Source of the DNA: Mugil cephalus
Taxonomy: Eukaryota > Chordata > Actinopteri > Mugiliformes > Mugilidae
Assembly: GCF_022458985.1 (NCBI RefSeq)
Contig: NC_061781.1
Coordinates: forward strand, 9,637,501 to 9,701,500
Direction of reading: 5' to 3'
Length of the DNA: 64,000 nucleotides
Shown: positions 33,256 through 46,701 of the stretch, piece after piece
Layout: each line of letters starts with the position of its first letter
Numbering within the stretch: the stretch's first letter is position 1
Made by a program: the position numbers and the translations under genes
Notes under the pieces: generated by a model
Databases searched by the model: none
Told to the model about the DNA's origin: nothing
What the model saw: only the letters and a program-made list of their open reading frames with translations

Positions 33256-36200
33256 AGCCTTCACTATTCTGTCCATCATAGCATAAAGTCCTGTATGATT
33301 TGATTGGGCCCACAGATGTTTGCCGGAGCATAATCCGTCCCCAACAGAGTGACCCCAGACCAACTATCGACCATAGAATATTTTGTTCTCGGAACCCCAA
33401 GAAAAGATTTACATGATGTATCATCACCTAAGTCCGAACTAGCGAAAACGTCAGTGTAGATAGAAGGGGGTCCTGGAGGAAGTTTGCAGAACATTGTCGA
33501 CCCACCTATCTGGGCCTTTTTTTTGGTTATTCGGTTCCCCAAACAGTTGCTTAATTTACCTGCCCTGATGCTGCATCCTTTACTATTGTATGAGAGATTA
33601 ATACGTTTAATCAACAACAGCTCACATTACTAGTCCTATGTGAAATGTATGGCTCACAGGACTCTGCAGCCCATGTCCACAGAAGTTTTATCTCCTTCAT
33701 TTTGTAACTCACAGCTTTATCATCCTGGCTAAATTTAGATGAGTTTAGTTTCTGTCTGAACTGGGCAGCTTCTTTTAGTGTAAAAGATGAGAAAAAAATC
33801 ACGCTATGCTCAGACACAGCTAGCATGTGAACATAGTGGAGCATGTGGCAGCTAGACAACCAGAAATTTCCCTCAGGAATTGACAGGGAGCTAAACGGCA
33901 CTAAAATGAGAGTGAATATTGGATTAGCAGGCAGTCATCCACTGGATAGAAAGTCTCAATGAGTGGGAACGTGTGCTGCTTAACTGCTGGATGTGTAAAT
34001 TTGTCTGTCAACAACTTCCCCAATTCACTTTAAAAGGGGGTTATATGCTGCTGTGTTTACAGGCTAGCAGTTTCTGGTAAACTGTAACAGTTCTGCAGTT
34101 TTTCCCCAAAATAATTTTACTAGCAAGAAAAAAAAAAACAAGAGGAAGTAGTTACGGTCACTCAGGTAATCTCAGACCTTAAATTAATTTTATTGTTTCT
34201 CTTTCTCCTATGTAGATTCCTTGAGTATGAATCTATTATGGGTGAATGTATATACATATATATATAGCATGACAGAGGTATATGGGACACTTTGAGTGGG
34301 GGGAGGGGAGATCAACTGTAAGCGAGCTGAGAGAAAGAGAGAGAGAGAGAGAGAGAGGAATGCAGGCAGCTGGTTAATGTCTGTCACTGCAACACAGAGA
34401 GCCTACAGTACTGGGCCGTGCACACACTCGTACACACACAGCGATGAAAGGACGATTTATTTGGACCAACAGAGTGTGCGTTCGGGCCGGTGGCAGGGAG
34501 CAGGAAGCCTACTGGCTGACATCTCTACTACTTGGACAAAAACTCCAGAGTGTGTGGCCAGAAAAGTCTTTACATTACATAAACATGTGGGGTGGAATAA
34601 AGATAATAAAATGCAATCAAATACAGCCAGAGAGAGGATGGCGAGGGTTTAGGTAAGCCCTGTTTATATAAGTTCACCATGCTAATAGACCGGGAACACA
34701 AACATACAGCGCAGTGAAGTCAAAAGTATTGCGGCTTTGTTAGGGCTCTGAAATTTGGATTTAAACAATGACTGTGGGATTAAAGCGCACATTCTTCCTT
34801 ATATTAATTTCATCACAAATGCCAATGCTACATAGTAATGATAAACAGACATAATGTTCTACTTTTTGCCATCCTGGTTTCATATGCTAGCATGTTAACA
34901 TTAACAATTAATTAACATAATAACGCAATAAACCTAAGGTACATCTAAAGTCGACTATCATTAGTTTTGCAGAGGATGCTTTGAATAAAAACATGAGACA
35001 CAGTAATTGTAATGTTGTGGTTGCTCTAAATAAGGGGATAATCCAAATTAATACCTCCTGTTGAATGTATGTAGTCAATTTCAAAGTAATCTCTTGAGCA
35101 GCTGTTAAGATATTCAGTTCAGTTCGAGAACTGAAAAGCAAACATAGTGCATTGAAGCGCACTTTTTCTATTTATTCACACTTTTAATAAATAGAAATAG
35201 TATCAAAGTAGATAAATCCCTTAAGACAAATGGCAGAGGCCAGCCTACAAATAGTCACCTACAAGAGAGAAAAAGTGCAAGTGAATGAATGTATCAGCTA
35301 TTAATTATGGTATTTAGTTATCAGCCTGTGTATGGCTGTGACACCAGTCTACTGACACTCGAAACCATGAATGTCAACTTCATGGTGATGATAGAAGAAA
35401 CATCTACAAAGTCAGTGTTACATCCCCTGGGTGTTGGGATATTTCAGTCTGGACCAAAGTAGTGGACACTGATACAGGCCTCTCTAGAACCATGCATCTT
35501 ATGTGTCTAAAAATAAAAAATACAGATGATTTAATGTATAAAAGTGTAGAACATAACTTGTTTTATTAACAGCATTTCATGGTATATTGATATAAGAGAG
35601 GAGCACATATTGTCAGATGAATTTAAGTGGGTTGCCTAGTGGTGGTCCGTGTTAAGGAGCCTTAAAGCAATAGAGTAGAAAACGGTCACAGAGCCTACAG
35701 GTCTGAACTCTGACACTGATACTGTCTGCCATATGGCAGAGAGGTAAACAGTTTGTGCTTTGGGTGGCATAGATCATATGGGCCTTCCACGCTGACAGCA
35801 TGTGCAATGTGCCCTAAATGAAAGAGAGTCCCCTACCAATGATCTGCTCTAATTTATTGACCGATCTCAAGAGAGTCTTGTAGGCAGGGTGCCTATCAGT
35901 CAGATGTCCTCAATGCTGCGTTGGTAAAAGTTCCTTTGAGATTTTTTCTTCCGTCTCCAAAGTACTTGGAACCGCTGACCCTCTCAGCAGGGATGTGGTG
36001 GCCTTCTGCACCTTCCTGTAGTCCGCTCTCATCTCCTTGGTCTTGTTGTCACTAAGGTGGAGGGGGTGTTGTTGTCATTACACTTACTCTTTATTGAGTC
36101 TTCACCGCAGTCGTACTCCACGTCAGTCACGAGGAGGTGGGGTTGTCACTTCTCACCACTCAAGGCCTTTTCGTCAGGAAGTAAAGGGCCCAGGTGCAGG

Positions 36201-37700
36201 GAGAGGTGTCGGGTCCCAACTCTGCGACTCCCAGACTGTAGGCAGCGACCCTACATTAACACCTGACTGATCGCAAGTGGCCAGCTTTGTGGTCACACCT
36301 GCCATTAAAATACGTCTCCTCATGCGTCCCTAGTCAACAGTCGAGATCCATTCTCAGTTTCTTGTTCTGGGTGCAAATAAACAGATATCACGAGGGGCTA
36401 ATGTTATTGTTATAATGAATAACTCTGTCTGTAACTCCATCTAATCAGTACCGCTGTTTGTTGTGTGAGGAACAAGATGAGATGTCTCTCTCTGAGAGTT
36501 ATTATCTGTTTAATGATCTCTGGCCATTATTGTAGAGACATTCACTAAAAGTGTTTAACTCGAACTATGAAAACTTCCATATGCGCAGTAATTTCGCTGT
36601 CACGGAAAAATCTCTGGTAACAAAGATAAATAAAGACACCAGCCATTATTGGGGAAATAACTCAACTGACACTCAGCTAACCGATGACGCACTGTGTGCT
36701 CACACTATCCAAAGAATGCGGCCAGATGCATCCTAGGCCGCTTCCAAATGTGGTCTGAGATTGGATTACTTAAATGCGACCTTATGCTTCCTGGGTGTGT
36801 TCACACCTGCACTTTAAGATAGCCACTTGCAATGAGATTTCCCAGGACGGATGTTAATCCAAGGTCTGCATGATTTAAACCAAACCTGACTAATAATAAA
36901 ATCACTGTTTTTGGCTCAGGAGTATCATTAATCTGTAGGATCAGAGCAGTCCTGAGAGTGGACACTCCACCACTGCATATGTAGAACTGGTTTATCTAGT
37001 TTAGCAGCAGAATGGAGATATGATCTCCCTTCCCAAAGGCAGTTTGGGAGAAACATAGATAGCAGTGGTCCAATGTCTGCTCTCCTCCAGTAGGTATGTT
37101 AAATTACTGGCCGTGCTGAAAGTAAAAACTGCCTCAGCATGTGCATTCTCCAAACCACTGATACCATCACACAGTCACTCATCTCTGGTGTTAACTCTTT
37201 CTCCCCTGGAAGTTAGTACAAGGAGGACTTTACTGTGTTCACACAGAGGTTAAAAGATGCTGGTGTTGCTACATGGTTGAACAGCTAAAAGAAGGTCTGT
37301 CATGGCAGTAAACACAGAGGTACCGAAACACCAGGATTAGGCTAGATTTGTGACTTTGTGTAGGAACAGAGACCCTGCGACTTTGTAAGCATTTATATCT
37401 GTGCGCTGGTATGTCTGCGTTATTCTGTAATTGTGATGCTAAGACAGTAGTCCGTGACTGGTCAGCTTCGTTGAGTTTCCCTGTGTACTTCAAACATCGG
37501 TAACAATAAATGCTGGACAACAGAAAACAGATCTGAGTAGATGGTGTGTAGCAGGCAAGAGGGAGAGTTTTCTGTCCTTGACTGGCCATTAAGACACTTG
37601 CACAGGGAAATGCATTTTGTACCAACCACACTTCTGTGGTATTTCTGGAAGAGACGCACATCCGTCAACATAGGTGCACCTATGTCAAAGATCTGACACA
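33256..37700. other. Intergenic region, no gene seen
   Basis: About 4.4 kb without a supported gene. It contains a (GA)n run at 34331-34357. Open frames of 80-130 codons show no domain or splice logic. Confidence 0.5.
34331..34357. repeat. (GA)n microsatellite
   Basis: About 13 GA units in a purine-rich context. Confidence 0.9.
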
Positions 37701-37714
37701 GAAGTGTAACAGAC

Positions 37715-38035
37715 GGTTTATACTTCTGCGTTAAGTTGACACAGATGCTGCGGTGACAGCGCAGAGTCCTACGTCGACGTGACGTGCACCTCCCCAGGAC
37801 CATCCGACACAGAGCACAAGAGCTGGTCCTCTTGATTGTTACATATTTACGCTCATCATTTCCAGCTGCTTCTCCATTTCCGTCATTATCAAATTGGTTG
37901 TTTCGGATCAATACAGATGGAACGCATCAAGGTTAAAAAAAAAATACAAACATTTGTCGGACCGGCAAAAAAGACACAGCACTCACTAGCGTAGCTGTGT
38001 AGGTGACGCCGCCTATGCCTATGAATGAGGCATAA
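37715..38035. repeat. Harbinger-like non-autonomous element, copy 2
   Basis: Begins CGGTTTATACTTCTGCGTTA and runs through TACGTCGACGTGACGTGCAC to a right end near GAGGCATAAATCTG, a degraded inverted form of the left end. It is related to 32040-32480. Confidence 0.55.
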
Positions 38036-38861
38036 ATCTGGCATCAGGCAAGACAAGAAATGTCACATTGGATATTCATCAGTGCTCAGATTATCTTCAT
38101 TAAGCAAAATAATAAGTGCCTTTTCTTTGATCTGCATATAGATGTAAACGAGTGAACCCGGAGCTTGGTGATGTAAAAGTTAATTCTGACTGACTGGGTG
38201 ACGATCGCAGTCTGCGGGTGTAAATTCAATCAGACTAAAGGAATGCAAAATAGAAATGCTGTGAGAGCAGCCATTCAGCAGAGCAGCAGTATAAGCCGAA
38301 CAACTGTGAAACTTACAACAACATTAAATTGCAAGTAACTGTGTCACAGCAACAGTGCGTGGTTGACATGATGTCTGTGTCAAAGTGCGTTTAGATTCAG
38401 TCAAACAGCGTGGTAACTGTTATTGTTATAGCCTCTTACTTACCCTCCCCCACAGACCACACTCACACACACACTCACACTCATACACTCTCAAGTCTTG
38501 GAGGTGATGTGCTAATTGATGCAAAGTAATGGAGGGGGTGAAGTCACAATGGCTGCTCCCCTAAAGTTTACGCAGAGCTGTTTTTTTCCTGCCGGTGTAG
38601 CTTGCATTTAGGAAATTTGAAGCTGTACAGGTTCTGATTTTGACCGAGAGTTGATGAAGTGATAGAAATAAACCAGACAGAGGAGAAGAAAAGGGTAGAA
38701 AAGTATAAAAGCAGAAAGGAGGAAGAGGGGGAACTTGGAGAAGGAATGGGATTAGGGGGAGGGGGGACCTCCTGTTGGTTTGAGATCCCCAACACCCAGC
38801 TGTGTTTATCACCTTACACTGCAGGGGACACACACACACATGCACACACACACGCACACAC

Positions 38862-38911
<50 letters not shown>

Positions 38912-41900
38912 TACTGTGATCATCACTCGGTGGGAGTTTGACCTGAGCCAGATGGTCACCGCTCTCTCCTTTTACGACGCTCTTTTTCTGTCATGTCCAC
39001 ACTAAGACAGCATTTTTCACACCTCCAAAAAAACTGAGCTTTTCAAATACGCTCTCCAGAGCGGATACATTTCAAAACACCAGTCTTGCATTGTAGTGTG
39101 AACGAGGCAAACAATGCCAAATCAATGATCTATCAATAACACGCTCATTCTCAATGCCCGTGGTTAACAGCCAGCAAATAAATCAATTATGCCAACTCTA
39201 ACGGCTAGCAGCGATACGGTGACCTGGCTCCAGGGGTAGGTAAGAATTAGATTTAGAGTCAGTAGAAACACAGTGTCTAACTATAACCCTAACCCTGCAA
39301 AGAGTGTCAAAGAGAAAAGACAGACTAAAATTTCAGACATTTTCAGACAAAGCAAAATTATCAGATGTTGTTTTTCATTCTTTGACTGTGTTCAGAGGTG
39401 AGACAGAAGACCAAAGGAATTGGGGGAAAAAACATGAGCAACATTTTCCTGTGAAGCACGTAAATGTGATATTTTAATGGCCAAAACATTTTTCAAAAAG
39501 CAGTGGAGAGTTGCATGTGCAGTTGTTTTACATAAAGACAGTTTTTAGTTGATGACCTCCTCTAATTAATTATCTCTTCAGACTCTTCTTCACAGTGAAT
39601 CTCCTCATGGGATTCCACTGCTCTGCCTGGTGTTTGACTGTCTCCCTCTGCTGTTTATTTGTTCCCCCCCTCCCTTGTGCCTCATGACAAGGCAAACAAT
39701 GACAGTCCGTCTCTTTTTTTTTTTTTTTAACTCAAAATCCAAGGTGCAAACCAGGTCAGTATGAGCTTGCAATAATCAAGGTAAGGACTGCGTGTCTTTC
39801 TCGCGTAGCACATGTGTTGCAAACATTTACCACTGTCATACATGAGATCCAGCTAATCCCATTTGGTGTTTGTGGTACATTTAGTCCTTCGTGATTTATG
39901 TATAATTAAGATGTATAATCTTCTAACGTCACCATAAAATTGACATTTGTGGTTTTGAGTGCAATTGAGCAATGACAAAAAATGGTCGGTTTACTTGTGC
40001 ACAGATTGATAATTTATAAACTTGTGCATCTGCAGAAAAAGTGTTCTGGAGATACTCAATTGGGTTTTGACTTTTCAGTCGTGACTGATTTGGATACTCA
40101 TAGTTATTGGTGGTAACAGCTATTGTGGTTTAATTGCAAAGGTCAAAGAATTCCAAAACAAATGATAGTTTACTTACTTACTGATACTTACTTTAAGAGC
40201 CTGCAGCTCTTCCTCTAACCGCTCTCTGTGAACGTCTTGCCTTGTTTTTGTAGATGTTTCTACACTTTATAATAAAGGTTGGTTTTGCCAATAAAATGTG
40301 AATCAGTAGCTTTCATTATTTGTAGTTTAATGGTGAGGTAGCATGCCTCCATCCCCAGGTATCTGTATACACAGCACTTTTACATTACATTTTCACATTT
40401 TTCCACAGAAGCAAAGTTAATAACATAAAAATAATTAAACGGCCACTTTCATCAGTGGGCTGTCAGTCATCATTGCGGCACGTCATACATTGACCAAGCG
40501 CACATGTATGTTGCTTGCAACAAGGTCAAACCTCCTCCATCCATAGCCTCCTGTCTGCTCGTGTGCTTGTGTGTTTAAAGATCACGCCAAATTACCCAGT
40601 GCCTAAAATATTCTTTATCAAGCTCCAAACATGTGTTTTCAATGTTCTTTAAATATACTGCTGAAACACACACGCACACTACATCCAGTGCCAGATAGTT
40701 AAAATAAAACCCCTCCCATGCTGTCTCTGAGACAAAGTTCAATTTCTCCACTTTGTTGGCTCCTATTACTTGGTATTAAATTACTGATAAGCTAATATAA
40801 ACAATATTGCGGAGCTGAATAGAGCTGAATACCAAGAAGACCTTGCAAGTTAACTGTGGAATATTTTGAACGTAGCGCAGTGTGGAAATGACATGTTTTT
40901 ATGGTGACGATCCTCAATTATTTAGATGATTTTCCGATAGAGTCTCACACATTTAAACAGTAATATCGCCACCAAGATTCACAGATTCAAAAAGAACTTG
41001 CACGTAGTTTGAATCTGCGTTCTAAATATGCATCAAGCAGGAACGTAATTACGCAGCGTTTGAAGTGATAGCTCTCAGAGAGCTCTGTTTGCGTGCGTGT
41101 GTGTGTATACGTGCTCCTCACGACACTGTGGTCAATCAAACCACCGTCTCTTATTGTGTCTCTGTGGCCTGGCTGCAACCCTGTGCGCACACACTACAGA
41201 CACACTCTACACACACACACACACATACACGCACACACAGGCTCTGCCATCTCGTAAACCCAGGTTGTGCTGTTTCCAACAGTAGTAAGAGTTTATGGAG
41301 CGTTTGGAGGGGAATACTGGCTGCTCAGGTCACGGCATGGTGTTACCAAGTGCGTCTGTATGTGAGTGATGGGTAGAAATACTTTGTCGTGTGAAAGCCT
41401 AATTTGATCACACGGATCTTTATCTTAAAGGACTCCACCAGCACTTAAGATGTGCCACGTGTTTCCCCTGTCTTAGTCATCCAGAGATTTCTTTCTTTTC
41501 CAGAAAAAGTTTTTTTTCTCCCTTTTTTTTTTTTTGTCGCAGTTGTGCCGATGTTGCACAGTAATACAGCAGAAAGCACGCACAGATTGTAAAGGTCTAC
41601 TGATATAACGGCTGAAATTCCCGTGAGAAGCCTGACATCTGTTCTTTCAGAGTAATTTAAGAGGCTTCCAGATTCACATTAAAAAATTGGACAACGCCCG
41701 TCTTAAGTTTACTTTTTCCGTTTGGGTTTCCTGAAAATCTTATGAATGAGTCTCTCAAATGTTAGGTACAAAGCCCCACAATGTTCTTCAAGCACCACTT
41801 TATGATTTCCAGCGACGGGCACTGAACCTAACAGGGAAACACACACATTATCTTTTGATTTTTTTTACACAGGGATTGTTGAGGAGAAAAACTCAAGAAT

Positions 41901-42300
41901 AAATCAACTGGCAACAATCCTATTTGCAGACGGTTTCAACACATTCTGAAATCGTGAGAAAATCAGTGACACGAGGGTGCCTCTTAGGATGACTCGAGCT
42001 GAACTTTGCAACGCTGTGATGTTTGTGTGATGAAAACTGCATATTAGATTACCAAGAAAAAAAAAATAAAAGAGCACATTAGAAGCTGCCAGCAGCACTG
42101 CCAGCAGCTAGGATCCTTTAATGTCTCATGCTCAGCTCCAAGAAGCCAAAATATTAGATTTTCTTTCTCCAAATTCCCTGCCTTGTTCCTTTTTTTCTTT
42201 TTTTTTCCCTCCCCAGTTTTTACGACGAGCCATAAAAGTCAGAGCCAAAACCTGCTGGACGCTTTTATATAGAAAACATTAAAATGGCAAACAAGAGCTG
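38036..42300. other. Intergenic region, no gene seen
   Basis: No coding exon recognised on either strand. The main landmarks are the (CA)n block at 38828-38910, a T run near 39714-39729 and a shorter CA run at 41207-41240. Confidence 0.5.
38828..38910. repeat. (CA)n microsatellite, interrupted
   Basis: About 40 CA units with a few TG and CG interruptions in the first half and a pure run in the second half. Confidence 0.95.
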
Positions 42301-42309
42301 ATCACGAAC

Positions 42310-42637
42310 ATGGGGGAAAGGAAAGACACCGAAAAGAAAGGAAAAGAAAAGGGATAGGAAAGAAACCTAATGGAAAGGAACTGAAACAGAAAGGAAGTTA
42401 ATGGAAAGGAAAAGCACCAAAAAGGAAGGAAAGGTACCGAAAAGAAAGGAAAAGAAAAGGAAAGGAAAGAAATCTAATGGAAAGGAACTGAAACAGAAAG
42501 GAAAGCCATCAAAAACGAAGGAAATGAAAGCAGGGGTAGAGAAAGGAAAGGAAAGGCACCAAAAATGAAGGAAAGGAAAGGAAAGGAAAGGAAAGGAAAG
42601 GAAAGGAAAGGAAAGGAAAGGAAAGGAAAGGAAAGGG
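42310..42637. repeat. (GGAAA)n pentanucleotide tract with degenerate flank
   Basis: A pure GGAAA run at about 42566-42637 preceded by 250 bases of degenerate purine-rich copies. Within this flank a segment near 42360-42420 is repeated near 42470-42530 (AATGGAAAGGAACTGAAACA in both). Long open frames here are repeat artefacts. Confidence 0.92.
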
Positions 42638-42819
42638 TGAGCTGTATAGTTAGAACTCACTCATTCAAGAGCACATCTGGAAAACAACCACTGTTAAGTC
42701 ATTTAATTTGTGTCCAACCTGATGTGACTCACTTTAGGGTTAAACCCAACCTCCACGGTGAAGATCCCTGCAGTGTGTTCCAGTACAAAAAATACACATA
42801 TGCCGTTCATTACCACCAC

Positions 42820-42905
42820 CAGTCAGTTAGAACCAAAGAAGCCTCTTGGACGAGAGGTGAAACATCCTCAAAGAAGTCGAGCAAGACTTTATTTTTTTAG
42901 CACCT
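42820..42905. repeat. Dispersed repeat fragment (GAGAGGTGAAACATC type)
   Basis: AAGCCTCTTGGACGAGAGGT followed by GAAACATCCTCAAAGAA matches segments near 16600 (ACTTGGATAAGAGGTGAAAC), 43287-43399 and 43870-43915. It is a common teleost repeat motif; the parent element is not identified. Confidence 0.6.
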
Positions 42906-43286
42906 GGATACACTGCGGGCTGGACGCCAGAAAATCTTCACAGATGTCTTTAAAGCATCCATAAGTAAGAGTTTTAATCACATCAGATGATCTGAACCTG
43001 AAGCCTCTCACTAAACATCAGGGTCCTCTACACTGCCTCACTCCCTGAACTTTCAGATCCAAGGAAAATTCCATTAAAAATTCTTCTGACGTGGACTACA
43101 AGAAAGTATCTCTACTAAGGTAGAATTCAAATAAAAACAGAAATACTTTTTAAAAACTCTACATCACAGTCACAAAAACCCTGTGTTATTTTGTTCCTTG
43201 CTTAACTAATGTGTGTGAAGGTGCTCAGTCATCCAGGCCACAGCAATCCAAAAGGCATTTTAAAAAAGAAGGCAAATGGACTTGTA

Positions 43287-43399
43287 GAGTTTTTTTTTAA
43301 GACGTTTCGCAGCTCATCCAAATAGCTTCTTCAGAAGAAGCAGAAGCTGGTGCAACTAACTGCCACTCGGATGAGTGGCGAAACGTCTTCAAGAAACTC
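43287..43399. repeat. Foldback (inverted) repeat
   Basis: The left arm 43287-43320 contains AAGACGTTTCGCAGCTCATC. The right arm 43368-43399, read in reverse complement, contains AAGACGTTTCGCCACTCATC. About 47 bases separate the arms. It is related to the motif at 42820-42905. Confidence 0.75.
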
Positions 43400-44090
43400 C
43401 ATGAGTCCAGTTGCCTTTTTCAAACGTCTCTTGGACTCCTTATTTAACGTTTCTCTCCAAGGACGTGGAAGGCAAATGCCTACAGTAAATTTCAGTGCCT
43501 TGTGAGTGTACACAAGCGTATGCACATGTCAAACTTTTTGTACTTGCGTTCGTTTATCATCTGAAATACTATGTGTGTCTGAAAAATGCAGCAAGTCTCT
43601 CTTAAAGCAGCGCAGAAGAGAGAGAGAGAGAGACAAAAAGAGAGAGACCTGAAGGGATTTGAAAGCACACCTGATGAGGCAGAGGACACCCTGTACTCAC
43701 ACTGATGCACTAACAGTCCTCCAGTCTTCCTTTATTCATCCCCACTGTGAGATAAAAGAAGCATTATCTCATCTTGTTATCTTAAATCATGGAACATGGC
43801 AAATAAACAAACATTTATCAGCATATCCATATCCAAATGCTAAAGAAATGCAATTGGATTTGTGGAGTTTCGTCAAGATGTTTTAACACTCATCCAAGTA
43901 GCTTCTTTGGTTCTAAAGGACTAGTGGGAAGATGGGGTATAAATAGAGAGAAAATGTGGGTGTAGCCCATCAAAACTGTAACTTTAAAGTCATGCCATCC
44001 AGGCCCAGCTTAGGATTTTAGGATATTTACTTTTGAAGAAGTTGCTAGACATTTAATGCAGTAAAATACGTTTAGCTTTAACTACCACAG
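43400..44090. other. Intergenic spacer
   Basis: No gene seen. It contains another copy of the dispersed motif near 43870-43915 (minus orientation) and a short GA run near 43618-43635. Confidence 0.5.
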
Positions 44091-44214
44091 GACAAAAAAA
44101 AAAAAAAAAAAAAAAAAAGGTTGCACGGTTGCAATAATACAGTAGCTACAATACAACTATTCATCCACTCTGATAACATCACTGGCTGATAAGTAATCAT
44201 AAACACACTACAAG

Positions 44215-44935
44215 ATTCAAGGTTCAAGAAACATTTGGTGTCATTATCTGTGTACATAAAGACATTTTGGGTGGTAGCTCCTTGTTAAAGTTGTGCAAAT
44301 GTTAAAAAAAAATGTAGAATAAGCACTATAAAATAAAATAAAAATATAGCTGCACAGATATACATATAAGTAAGTCAGCATAGTGTGTGTTTGTCAGTGT
44401 TAGGAGGGAGGGTTGAGTGTGTGTGTGTATGCAAGGGGAAGAAGCTGTCTCTCAGTCTGCTGGTTGTGGTTCTGGTATTTCCGCACCTCTTCCGTGAATG
44501 GAGAGGTACAAACAGTCCATGGCCAGTGTGGCTGGGATCTGCAGGGATTCTGCTGGCCCTCTTTTGGACCCCGTCAGCACAGACGAGTTCTTCCTCTCCT
44601 GTACCATGCAGCTCCCATACCTCATTGTCACACCAGGACAGAGGGCAGGTTCTGTTGTGGCCCTCTTCAGCTTCCTGAGGAAGAAGAGCCTCTTCTGGTC
44701 CTTCTTCACCAGGTGTGCAGTGTTCACAGACCAGCTCTGGTCAGATGTGATGTGGATGCCCAGGAATTTGATGCCATTGACACGCTTGACTGCTTCCCCT
44801 GGTATGAGGAGAGGAGTGTGCTCTGTCCTCTTGGACCTCCTGTGGTCCACAATGACCTCCTTGATCTTACTTGTGTTCAAAACTAGGATGTTGTCTGAGT
44901 GCCATTCTGTCAGGTCCTGTCTTACCACGTAAAGT
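44215..44935 (-). mobile_element. LINE 3' fragment, decayed
   Basis: The minus-strand frame from 44928 to 44452 reads EVIVDHRRSK, GIKFLGIHITSDQSWSVNT, KKDQKRLFFLRKLKRA and GVTMRYGSC. This is the ordered C-terminal segment of an L2/Rex1-like LINE protein, followed by a 3' tail with TGTCATTATCTGTGTACA (plus-strand coordinates near 44237). The catalytic core is absent. Plus-strand frames here are antisense shadows. Confidence 0.82.
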
Positions 44936-45099
44936 TAACTGTGATCTTTACTTTAGACAGTATATTAAACTACAAAGTACTGTGTTAATGCGGACTAAAT
45001 AAACCTAGCACATGTCCCCCGGGGTCGGGAAAGCTGCAGCGATGTTTTTTGTCCCCTCCTGGACACCGTGGTTTGGGAGAGTTTCCTCCTCCCAACAAC

Positions 45100-45285
45100 A
45101 ACACAACTCCCCAACTCCTGTCAGATCACTTCTGCTTCCACTACGCTGCACTGATTTGAATCTATTAAAATATGCCATAGCTCGGTGTCGCCCGTCGTGA
45201 CACTCGCTCACAACTATCCGGACTCATTCAGAGTCATCCCACCTCAAACCCCCGCGTCTTTCTGTCGAGTTCACGCCGTCATCTG
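45100..45285 (+). other. als2: Probable als2 non-coding exon 1 and promoter region
   Basis: A GC- and CpG-richer patch ends at a strong donor, CATCTG|GTGAGT (exon end 45285), about 2.2 kb before the exon that holds the als2 start codon. A non-coding first exon is usual for this gene. The 5' edge is unknown. Confidence 0.45.
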
Positions 45286-46573
45286 GTGAGTTTTTGAGTT
45301 AGCCTCTGTACAAGCATTAGCCTCATGCTAGATAACTTAAGTTTGTTAGCTGTAGGCTTCATTTGATCGACAATACACGACCGTCGTGTTTTACTCCACT
45401 CAAGCCGGCGTGTGTGAAGACACTGTCAATGAGATAGAAAGCCAGGAAGGGAAAGTTGTGTCTGTTTTGTCTCAGTGGCAGTGTGTATCGATTAGCTAAT
45501 CTGTCACATAGCTTTGGACTTGTGTGTGTGTGTGTGTGTGTTTCCACCCATAGAGAAACAGGTGACTGCAACAAAATATGTCTCTGACAGGTTTATATCT
45601 CTGTGCTGTTTTATGACAGTAGCTTTATGGACACAACGTGCAGCCACTGTCTATGATAAATCTTTTTCTTATTTTTATATTTTATTTTTTTAAATTTAGT
45701 TAATCAGTCTTCCATCGCCATCGCGTTTCTAATTTCTGTTATTTAGCATTGCTTACTGATTAATATTAGCTTGTCAAAATAATCAAAACGCACAGTTGAA
45801 TCAACAGGTCTCTGGGTTATTTGAAACAAATGCTGGACAGCATAACCTTCATGAAGCCACACTGTCCTACACATGGACACACAGAGACAGACGCCTTGTT
45901 GATGTCAACTATAGGTGATAAATGACCTGTAGTCTTATCCGTGTCCCAAATTTTCTCTGCTATTTGGAGGAGAGAATAAGCGAGAACATCTCACGTGACA
46001 GTTTAACATCTGTATTTCGATCATTATTCCTGTCAAACTTAATCCAGTGGCGTCAGGCTCTGGGTCCAGTAAAGCACCTTGAGACAATCTGGTTTGATAG
46101 TGATGTGTAACGAGTGATGAATAACATAGAATTGATGAAAAGCAGGCCATTGAACTCGTTTGATATGTTAGCAGAGTCGTACAGATGTTAAGAACTCAGT
46201 AAACGTCGACTGTAGCCTCTCCAGCTTAAATGCCTGAAATGATTTACACATAATCATGGAAATCCATCCCTGACCTTTGAAACAGTATTTTAGCATAAGT
46301 GAAAGCCTGAAAGAGCTGGCAGTGGACTGTCCATGACTTAAGAGTATTTGTTCTTTATATGATCACCAGAACTAAAAACTGTGACGAATGTGTAAAATAT
46401 TATTTGTCATTTCTATGTACTCCTGCTTGAATTCATATGTGACCGTAACATTAGGTGACTAAATATCTGTGTTGGAATTTCATGCATGTTCTTGAAACAT
46501 ATTTAAAACTAAATTAGACACCAGACAGGTAAAAAGTAAATTTGATTGCTTGCTTCTATGTATTTATCTACAA

Positions 46574-46663
46574 CAGTGGTTCCCAACCGTTTTTTTATTA
46601 TTTGATTAGAAAGTTAACCATTTAATTCAGTTTCAATTGATACAAATATTTACATCCTAATGT

Positions 46664-46701
<38 letters not shown>

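Noticed and set aside
38561-39005. Frames with long Cys-Val or His-Thr runs
   Set aside because: Translation of the CA microsatellite.
44385-44932. Plus-strand open frames of 97-157 codons
   Set aside because: They run antisense to a recognisable LINE C-terminal segment.
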